From NCBI GenBank assembly GCA_013152215.1, contig JAADGT010000136.1, positions 1-11,118 on the forward strand: a DNA stretch of 11,118 bases, given 5' to 3'. This DNA is from Deltaproteobacteria bacterium (GTDB lineage Bacteria; Desulfobacterota; Deferrisomatia; Deferrisomatales; Deferrisomataceae). The notes beneath the pieces were generated by a model. The model was given only the letters and a program-made list of their open reading frames with translations. It did no database searches and was not told the DNA's origin. Positions 6,487-11,118 of the stretch are shown piece after piece; within the stretch, counting starts at the first letter, position 1; each line of letters starts with the position of its first letter. Both the position numbers and the translations under genes were made by a program.

Positions 6487-8261
6487 CAAAAACTCCAGAT
6501 CATGGGAATGAGGAGCACCGAAACTACCAGGTAAAGCAGGTGGAGGGGGAGCCCCACCCGGACGAAGTCGGTGAACCGGTATCCGCCCGGGCCGTACACC
6601 ATCATGTTGGTCTGGTACGCCACCGGGCTCGCAAAGCTCGCGGAGGCCGCCACGGCCACGGCGATGACGAACGGGTGGGGGTCGAGCCCCGCGCCCTTCG
6701 CCGCCGACAGAGCCACCGGGAAAGCGAGGGCCGCGGCCGCGTTGTTCGTGATGAACCCCGTGAGCCCCGACGCGAAGACGAACACAGCGCCCAGGAGGGC
6801 CCGGGGGCCCAGACCTTGCACCGCCTGCAGCACGATCGATGCGATGGAGGCGGCCGCGCCGGTCTTCTCGAGGGCGTAGCCGATGCCGAGGGAGCTGGCG
6901 ATGACGACCAGCACATTGATCTCGAGGGAGCGGCGCGCCTCCACCGCGGTGACGCAGCGGGTCACAATGAGGAACACGGCCGCGAGCACGGCAGCCTTGA
7001 GCACGCTCAGGATCCCCGAGGCCGACAGGAGCACCATGCCGCCCAGGGCCACCGCGGCGAGCCAGGTCTTGCGGCGGTCGAGGCGGGGCATCTCGGAGAC
7101 CGTGGAGACCAGGTAGAACTCGCGGGACCGGCCCCAGCGCTTCAGGAAATCGGGGCCGCTCAGCAGGAGCAAGGTGTCGCCGGGCCGGAGCTTGAGCGCG
7201 CCCAGTTTGCCGCGCACCCGCTCGCCGTGCCGGTGCACGGCCAGCACCACGGCGTCGTAACGCCCCCGGAAGTTGCCCTCCTTGATACTCTTTCCGAGCA
7301 GCGGAGAGGACCGCGACACCACCGCCTCGAGCACCTTGCCCTCGCCGCGGCGGCGGATGTCGTGGTACAGGTCGTGGCCCCCCGACGGCACGAGGCCCGG
7401 GATCCGGTGGAGGACCACGGCGCCCTCGGCCGCGCCGGCGAAGATCAACCGGTCCCCCTCTTCCAGCACGTCGGTGGGCTTGACCGGCGCGATCGAGACC
7501 GGGCCGCGCAGGATCTCGGCGAGGAACACGCTGCCCAGCCGGCGCAGGCCCGCTGCCTCGACCGTCTTTCCCCGCAGGGGGCTCCCCGGCGTGAGCCGCA
7601 TCTCGAACAGGTACTCCCGGCCGGGCCCGAACAGGGACTCCTCCGGGTCGCTACGGTCGGGCACGAGCCGCGGCCCCAGGGTCAGGAGATACGCGATGGC
7701 GAGCAGGGCGCAGGGCACCCCGACCCACGCCAGCTCGAACATCGACAGGGAACGGCCCACCGTCTCTTGGTACATCCCATTGATCAGGAGGTTGGTGGAG
7801 GTGCCGATCAGCGTGCACAGGCCCCCGAGGATTGACGCGTACGACAGGGGGATCAGGAACTTCGAGGGCGGAAACCCCTTGCGGTGGGTCCAGTCGCGCA
7901 CCGCCGGCAGGAACATCGCCACGATCGGGGTGTTGTTCAGGAAGGCGGAGAACGAGGTGACCGACAGGATCATGCGCGCCAGCGCGCGGCGCATGCCCCT
8001 TCCGTCGCCCATGACCTTTGCGGCCACGTACTCCAGCACCCCGGCCGACTGGGCCGCGTAGGCCACGATGAACAGCACCGCCACGGTGATCAGGGCGCTG
8101 TTGGAGAAGCCGGCCAGGGCCTCGGAGGGGTCAAGCACGCCGGCCAGAAGCAGGGTGCTCAGTGCCGAGAAGGTGACCACGTCGGGCGGAAGCAGGTCGA
8201 GGGCGAGGCACACCACCATCGCGGCCACGACCACGAGGGTGAGCACGCCGTCAGCCGCCAT
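6486..8261 (-). CDS. SLC13/DASS-type anion permease with two RCK-C (TrkA-C) domains, probable sulfate transporter
   Basis: 591 aa. Hydrophobic membrane segments fill about 1-200 and 398-590, with two cytosolic RCK-C-like domains between them (about 217-293 and 304-370). Family signatures appear in both membrane halves: NNTP (109-112) and GTSTN (153-157) in the first, NNAAA (506-510) and YQTN (549-552) in the second. This is the architecture of the SLC13-related transporters with central TrkA-C domains, some of which (for example the algal SAC1/SLT type) are linked to sulfate. Specificity is inferred from the tight coupling to cysC and cysD; citrate, other dicarboxylates or arsenite-type substrates are family alternatives. 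The ATG at 8261 has a modest GGGGA upstream. It is the first large gene of the cluster. A short ORF overlaps its start by 11 nt. Confidence 0.9.
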   Translation of the reverse strand: MAADGVLTLVVVAAMVVCLALDLLPPDVVTFSALSTLLLAGVLDPSEALAGFSNSALITVAVLFIVAYAAQSAGVLEYVAAKVMGDGRGMRRALARMILSVTSFSAFLNNTPIVAMFLPAVRDWTHRKGFPPSKFLIPLSYASILGGLCTLIGTSTNLLINGMYQETVGRSLSMFELAWVGVPCALLAIAYLLTLGPRLVPDRSDPEESLFGPGREYLFEMRLTPGSPLRGKTVEAAGLRRLGSVFLAEILRGPVSIAPVKPTDVLEEGDRLIFAGAAEGAVVLHRIPGLVPSGGHDLYHDIRRRGEGKVLEAVVSRSSPLLGKSIKEGNFRGRYDAVVLAVHRHGERVRGKLGALKLRPGDTLLLLSGPDFLKRWGRSREFYLVSTVSEMPRLDRRKTWLAAVALGGMVLLSASGILSVLKAAVLAAVFLIVTRCVTAVEARRSLEINVLVVIASSLGIGYALEKTGAAASIASIVLQAVQGLGPRALLGAVFVFASGLTGFITNNAAAALAFPVALSAAKGAGLDPHPFVIAVAVAASASFASPVAYQTNMMVYGPGGYRFTDFVRVGLPLHLLYLVVSVLLIPMIWSF

Positions 8262-8382
8262 GGCGGTCCCCGAAGCCGGCAGAGGCGGGGGAGGCCGGTA
8301 CAGAGGCGCCGGTGCCCGGACGTGACCGTTCCCAGGGGCGGCTGTGGGTGGCGATCGGCAGGGTGTCTCCGGCCTCGGTCAT
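8251..8382 (-). CDS. Possible 43-aa leader ORF overlapping the permease start
   Basis: The ATG at 8382 follows a GGGGGAG Shine-Dalgarno about 4 nt upstream. The frame runs 43 codons and its TGA (8253-8251) lies within the first codons of the permease, an 11-nt overlap. The product begins MTEAGDTLPIATHSRPWERS, and the second half is rich in Ala, Gly, Pro and Ser with no recognisable domain. It contains no Cys or second Met. It could be a translated leader coupling initiation of the permease, or chance in GC-rich DNA. The good SD and the overlap are the only support. Confidence 0.35.
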   Translation of the reverse strand: MTEAGDTLPIATHSRPWERSRPGTGASVPASPASAGFGDRHGG

Positions 8383-8455
8383 GGGAGCTCCCCCTCCGTC
8401 AGGATCGCAAGAGTCGTAAGCGCCGGCCCGGCCGTCCCGGAACGATGAAGGCGGA

Positions 8456-8485
8456 ATGATACGGGAAACGAGGGAGAATCGGCAA
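8456..8485 (-). promoter_or_regulatory. Candidate sigma-70 promoter of the sulfate cluster
   Basis: On the minus strand, TTGCCG (8480-8485, 4/6 to consensus) and TATCAT (8456-8461, 5/6) are spaced 18 bp apart. The start would be near 8449, giving a leader of about 67 nt to the small ORF and about 188 nt to the permease. No other likely promoter is visible upstream of the cluster. I see no riboswitch-like conserved core in the leader. A GGGAGCTCCC palindrome (8383-8392) covers the leader-ORF Shine-Dalgarno. Confidence 0.42.
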
Positions 8486-8498
8486 GGGAAAGGGGGGA

Positions 8499-8612
8499 AG
8501 GGCGGTGACGGGTGATCGGCGACCGGTGAGGAGTGATCCGTGAGGGGTATCGGCGCTCGGAGACTGGGCGGCTGATCCCAACGTCCCTTACCAACGACAA
8601 ACGACAGTCGTT
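8499..8612 (+). repeat. Composite heptamer repeat element, copy 3
   Basis: This shows the same order of parts as the other copies, but more diverged: degenerate GTGACGG/GTGATCG/GTGAGGA heptamers (8504-8545), a GC-rich core, CCCAACGTCCCTT, then CCAACGACAAACGACAGTCG ending near 8612. It lies between the divergent sulfate-cluster promoter (-) and the kinase promoter (+). The 8613-8680 stretch that follows is G-rich, with a GGGGCCGCGGCCCC palindrome (8633-8646), and I see no gene there. Confidence 0.7.
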
Positions 8613-8684
8613 TTCATGATGGAAGGGGGAGGGGGGCCGCGGCCCCGGGGGGTAGGACCGGGGAAGGGGCGGAGGGTTTGATCG

Positions 8685-8712
8685 TAAAGAACGGGTTTCG
8701 GTGCGCCGATAA
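8685..8712 (+). promoter_or_regulatory. Sigma-28 (FliA)-like promoter upstream of the soluble histidine kinase
   Basis: TAAA (8685-8688) and a perfect GCCGATAA (8705-8712) are separated by 16 bp. The enterobacterial FliA consensus is TAAA-N15-GCCGATAA, so only the spacing differs, by one base. The start would be near 8719, leaving a leader of about 90 nt before the ATG at 8808. If real, the kinase belongs to the late flagellar or chemotaxis regulon. Confidence 0.5.
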
Positions 8713-8807
8713 GTAGCCCCGTGCGAAGGGAGGGGGTAAACTTTCATTCTTTGGGATTCCAACCGCAGATCCGTCCCAGCGGCGGTCCCGCTGACATCGG
8801 AGAGCCC

Positions 8808-10361
8808 ATGGCCACCAAGGAGGACCGAGCCACCTTTTCGCGGTTGGCGCTGCGGTTGGCCGAGGCATCGACCCTTGAGGAGGGGGCCGAGGCCTTGGCC
8901 TGGGTCTGCGCCGAACGGATCGAGTTCTACCGCCTGTCGATCGTGCTTCCCTTGACCGAGCCCGGCGAGTACTGGGTGGGGGCTTCCTGGGCCGAGCGGC
9001 CCGAGGAGGAGATGGCTGGGTACACCTTTCGCCTGACCGGACACCCCTTGGCCCCCGTGGTGGAGCAGGGGACCAGTGTGGTGCGCCACGATCCGGAGAA
9101 CGACGCGCCCGAGCTGCCGGTGTCTCGGCTGTTCCGGGGTGAGGGAAAACGCTGGGAACTGGCGGTCCCCCTGCACATCGGGGCCCGGCGGGGCATGCTG
9201 GTGCTTGCGAGCCGCGCGCCGACCGTGCCGAGCCCGGACGTGGTGGCCTGGGCCGAGGAGGTGGCCCTCTGGGCTGCGGTGTGGAGCCGGGCGTGGTGCG
9301 GCCCCGACGCTCCCGAGGTGCTCCGCGAGCTGTACCAGTCGCTTCTGGAGGGGGCCCTGGATGGGATCGCCCTGCTGCGGGGTGGCGAGGTGGTGTTCGC
9401 CAACCCCTCGTTCCGGGAGCTGTTCGGGCTGTCCCCGGCGGAGACGGTGGGGCTGGGGTTCGAGGCCCTGCTGGTGCCCCGGTCCCGGGAGCGGTTCCGA
9501 GAGGCCCTGAGCTCCCTGGCCGAGCGGCCTCGGGTGCTGCCCCGGGTGGAGGTGGAGGGCAGGGGCCGGGGGGGACGGACCCTGGTGCTGGACCTGGGGA
9601 TGCAGATGATCCTCCATCGGGGGGGACCGGCCGTGCTGGTCCAGGTGCACAACGCCACACCGCGGGCTCGGCGAGAGCAGGAGACCCGGGAACGGGTGGA
9701 CCAGATCCTCCGGGTGCTCGGCCACGATATGCGCACCCCACTGACGGCTGTGTTGGGGTACGCCCAGTTGGTGTCGGAGCGCTTGGGCAAGGAGGATCCG
9801 GAGCGTTTGCGGGAGATGCTGGCAATCCTTCGGCGCTCGGCCGACGGGCTGCGCAGCCTGGTGGAGGGCATGCTGGAATACAGTTCGCTGGGCCGGGAAA
9901 GCAGCCCCCTGGGACCTGTGGCCTTGGAGCCGCTGTTCCGGTCGGTGGAGGCCGAGATGGCGGGCCCGATTGAGCGCTCCGGCGCCCGGATTCGATACCA
10001 CCAGGTGCCGCCCCGAGTGTGGGGGAGGCCGGCCGAGGTGGGCCGGGTGTTCCGGAACCTGATCGAGAACGCCATCCGCTATGCTCGGCCCGGCGTGGCC
10101 CCGAGGGTGGAGGTGCGGGGCGAGGGCGACGAGAACGGGTTCCACGTGCTGTGCGTGGCTGACAACGGTCGCGGAGTGGACCCGGCGGACCGGGAACGGG
10201 TGTTCGACCTGTTCGTCAAGGGGCCGGGGGGCGGATGCGGGGTGGGCCTGGCCGTGGTCCACCGGATCGTGACCGGGTACGGGGGCCGCATCTGGGTGGA
10301 GGCAAATCCGGAGGGGGGAAGCCGGTTCTACGTGACCCTCCCCCGGGTCCCGGATGAGTAG
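8808..10361 (+). CDS. Soluble GAF-PAS sensor histidine kinase
   Basis: 517 aa with no membrane segment, hence cytosolic. A GAF-like N-terminal domain (about 10-160) is followed by a PAS domain (about 172-285) and HisKA with His306 in GHDMRTPL. The HATPase has N-box NLIENAIRYA (417-426), G1 DNGRGV (452-457), F-box VFDLF (465-469) and G2 GCGVGLAVV (476-484). It autophosphorylates on His306 and needs a separate response regulator, which is not in the window. The ATG at 8808 has GGAG 5 nt upstream; a GTG at 8721 in the same frame has no Shine-Dalgarno and lies at the predicted transcription start. The ligand is unknown. A sigma-28-like promoter precedes it, and the 3' end overlaps the convergent PilZ gene by 34 nt. 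Confidence 0.93.
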   Translation: MATKEDRATFSRLALRLAEASTLEEGAEALAWVCAERIEFYRLSIVLPLTEPGEYWVGASWAERPEEEMAGYTFRLTGHPLAPVVEQGTSVVRHDPENDAPELPVSRLFRGEGKRWELAVPLHIGARRGMLVLASRAPTVPSPDVVAWAEEVALWAAVWSRAWCGPDAPEVLRELYQSLLEGALDGIALLRGGEVVFANPSFRELFGLSPAETVGLGFEALLVPRSRERFREALSSLAERPRVLPRVEVEGRGRGGRTLVLDLGMQMILHRGGPAVLVQVHNATPRARREQETRERVDQILRVLGHDMRTPLTAVLGYAQLVSERLGKEDPERLREMLAILRRSADGLRSLVEGMLEYSSLGRESSPLGPVALEPLFRSVEAEMAGPIERSGARIRYHQVPPRVWGRPAEVGRVFRNLIENAIRYARPGVAPRVEVRGEGDENGFHVLCVADNGRGVDPADRERVFDLFVKGPGGGCGVGLAVVHRIVTGYGGRIWVEANPEGGSRFYVTLPRVPDE

Positions 10362-10675
10362 CGGCCGCGCAGGAAGGCGGCATCCCCCTTCGAAAGGGCC
10401 TCCCACCGCACGCCGATCCGGCCGTCGGGCCGCACGTACACCACCCGGCCCGCGAGCGTGCGCACCCCGCGTTCGAACACCACGGAAAATCGCCACAGCC
10501 GACCTGGCACCGGAAACGGGGGGCGTTCGAACCGGATCGCGGCCCCGCCTTCCGACAGATCGAGGGTCTTCCCCAAGTTCTCTCCCCCCGGACCATGGCC
10601 GAGCACGGTTCGCACGTCCCTCCACCGGGGTGAGAGGCGGGCCTCGTCGATCCATTCGGGCAAGCGAGTCGGCAT
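10328..10675 (-). CDS. Small single-domain PilZ (c-di-GMP-binding) protein
   Basis: 115 aa. The c-di-GMP signature of PilZ is present in the right order: RxxxR as RLSPR (13-17), then D/NxSxxG as DLSEGG (39-44), followed by beta-barrel strands such as LAGRVVYVRPDGRIGVRWEAL (74-94). Single-domain PilZ proteins act as c-di-GMP receptors that bind a partner to control motility, polysaccharide or secretion. The ATG at 10675 is chosen for its strong GGAGG 7 nt upstream; longer readings enter repeat DNA. No clear promoter is seen; TTGTGT/TATCCT around 10745-10770 is weak. The gene is convergent with the histidine kinase and its last 34 nt lie antisense to that gene's end, with no terminator between them. 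Confidence 0.85.
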   Translation of the reverse strand: MPTRLPEWIDEARLSPRWRDVRTVLGHGPGGENLGKTLDLSEGGAAIRFERPPFPVPGRLWRFSVVFERGVRTLAGRVVYVRPDGRIGVRWEALSKGDAAFLRGRYSSGTRGRVT

Positions 10676-10795
10676 GGGCACACCTCCGGGATCGGCTCCC
10701 CGGGGGGGAGATGGTCGTGGTGGTTGGGGGATGCGGCTGCGGGTAGGATATACCGTCTTTGCGTAGACACAAGGAGGCCCCCCACGCCCCGAAGG

Positions 10796-11015
10796 GCCGT
10801 GACGGGTGGGAAAGGCGGTGACGCGTGACGGGTGTGGACGCTTCGCGTCGGCTGGAAGTCTGGGAGCCACAGATCTGCACAGATTTGCACATATTTTGAG
10901 GCAGAGAGAGGGGCTCTCTTCCCGTATCTGTGTTCATCTGTGTGAATCTGTGGCCGATGAGACGCCCGCCCGACGCGAAGCGTCCTACCGTCCCACCGTC
11001 CCTCGGCCAACGACG
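10796..11015 (+). repeat. Composite heptamer repeat element, copy 4, interrupted by a nested palindrome
   Basis: GGGCCGTGACGGGTGGGAAAG and GTGACGC/GTGACGG heptamers (10796-10833) match the start of copies 1 and 2. On the right side CGTCCTAC, CGTCCCAC and CGTCCCTC octamers (10981-11004) and CCAACGACGG match their ends. Between the two parts lies the 150-bp nested palindrome annotated separately. The element fills the gap between the PilZ gene and the toxin gene. No protein-coding gene is seen from 10676 to 11043. Confidence 0.75.
10836..10985. repeat. Nested palindromic (cruciform-like) element with CACAGAT decamers
   Basis: There are three concentric symmetries around position 10911. The outer one is a perfect 16-bp inverted repeat, GGACGCTTCGCGTCGG (10836-10851) against 10970-10985. 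The middle one consists of arms of three decamers of the form CACAGATNNN (10866-10894) facing their inverted counterparts (about 10926-10954, ATCTGTG units), with a 9-bp perfect pair at 10866-10874/10946-10954. The centre is a hairpin AGAGAG-GGG-CTCTCT (10905-10919). It has no ORF. It is MITE-like or REP-like in form. CACAGAT/ATCTGTG decamer tracts are, to my knowledge, a recurring unannotated intergenic feature in several bacterial groups. Confidence 0.8.
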
Positions 11016-11043
11016 GTACGGCGCCGCAGCGTGAGACGTCGGG

Positions 11044-11118
11044 TCAGTAGTGGTATCGGGTCTGGAGAAAGTCCACGCGCTCCGCTGTTACGCGGTACAC
11101 CAGACGGTGTTCCTGGGT
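11044..11118 (-). CDS. YoeB/Txe-family mRNA interferase toxin, C-terminal fragment (cut by window edge)
   Basis: Only the last 24 codons and the TGA stop are in the window. They encode TQEHRLVYRV...QTRYHY, matching the C-terminus of YoeB/Txe toxins (in E. coli EEHRLVYAV...CRYHY). The final His-Tyr pair and the Arg of EHRLVY are active-site residues in E. coli YoeB. These toxins cleave mRNA on the ribosome and are neutralised by a YefM/Phd-type antitoxin, normally encoded just upstream, here beyond the right edge. The match is short but diagnostic. Confidence 0.8.
   Translation of the reverse strand, partial: TQEHRLVYRVTAERVDFLQTRYHY

Noticed and set aside
8262..8449. Riboswitch (SAM or similar) in the sulfate cluster leader
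   Set aside because: I see no conserved core of a known class; only ordinary GC-rich pairing and the small ORF.
8600..8646. Intrinsic terminators at AACGACAGTCGTT followed by T's, or at the GGGGCCGCGGCCCC palindrome
   Set aside because: The first has a very short stem and belongs to the repeat tail; the second has no U-tract. No gene ends just upstream on the plus strand.
8721..8807. N-terminal extension of the soluble kinase from GTG 8721
   Set aside because: There is no Shine-Dalgarno, it lies at the predicted transcription start, and the 29 extra residues match no domain; ATG 8808 has a good Shine-Dalgarno.
10676..10870. 65-residue N-terminal extension of the PilZ protein
   Set aside because: The extension is translated repeat and spacer DNA; ATG 10675 has a strong GGAGG at the right distance.
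8379..10937. Very long open frame on the minus strand, antisense to the histidine kinase and running through the repeats
   Set aside because: It is a by-product of high GC and codon bias. The translation is Pro/Arg/His-rich with no domain, while the plus strand encodes a textbook kinase over the same bases.
10866..10954. CRISPR-like short repeats (CACAGAT units every 10 bp)
   Set aside because: Units are 7 bp with 3-nt gaps and occur in inverted arms. There are no spacers of CRISPR length and no cas genes.

Overview
The window is strongly GC-rich. It carries a sulfate-activation gene cluster on the minus strand, flanked by signal-transduction genes. The tRNA-Met with an encoded CCA end, consensus sigma-70 promoter elements, a sigma-28-type promoter, hybrid and soluble histidine kinases and a PilZ protein together suggest a free-living, probably motile Gram-negative bacterium. 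My best guess is a GC-rich member of the former Deltaproteobacteria (Desulfuromonadia-like). This rests on sequence style, not on a marker gene.

Layout. At 2-1723 (+) lies the 3' part of a hybrid histidine kinase (HAMP-PAS-HisKA-HATPase-REC) whose start is outside the window. A perfect 36-nt palindromic terminator (1741-1776) separates it from a convergent tRNA-Met(CAT) (1784-1860, -), which has its own consensus promoter. From 8485 down to 1933, all on the minus strand, runs the sulfate cluster: promoter, possible 43-aa leader ORF, SLC13-type permease with two RCK-C domains, cysC, cysD, cysN (with a fused, degenerate APS-kinase domain) and cysQ. The permease, cysC and cysD are translationally coupled by overlapping stop and start codons. 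cysD-cysN and cysN-cysQ are each separated by about 200 bp of repeat DNA. At 8808-10361 (+) is a soluble GAF-PAS histidine kinase preceded by a sigma-28-like promoter. It runs tail-to-tail into a small PilZ gene (10328-10675, -) with a 34-nt overlap. The right edge holds the last 24 codons of a YoeB/Txe-type toxin (-).

How the genes fit together. The permease would import sulfate (or a related anion). CysD/CysN would make APS from ATP and sulfate, CysC would phosphorylate APS to PAPS, and CysQ would clear the by-product PAP. No PAPS/APS reductase, sulfite reductase or sulfotransferase is visible, so the fate of the PAPS cannot be read from this window.

The most unusual content is twofold. 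First, CysN carries a C-terminal APS-kinase-like domain with a destroyed P-loop, while an intact CysC is encoded in the same cluster; this is a candidate regulatory pseudokinase. Second, a family of composite intergenic repeats (tandem GTGACNN heptamers, a hairpin core or spacer, CGTCCCAN octamers, then AACGACN heptamers) fills four intergenic gaps. Two copies share a perfect 55-bp inverted repeat flanking cysN. The copy near 10.9 kb contains a 150-bp nested palindrome.
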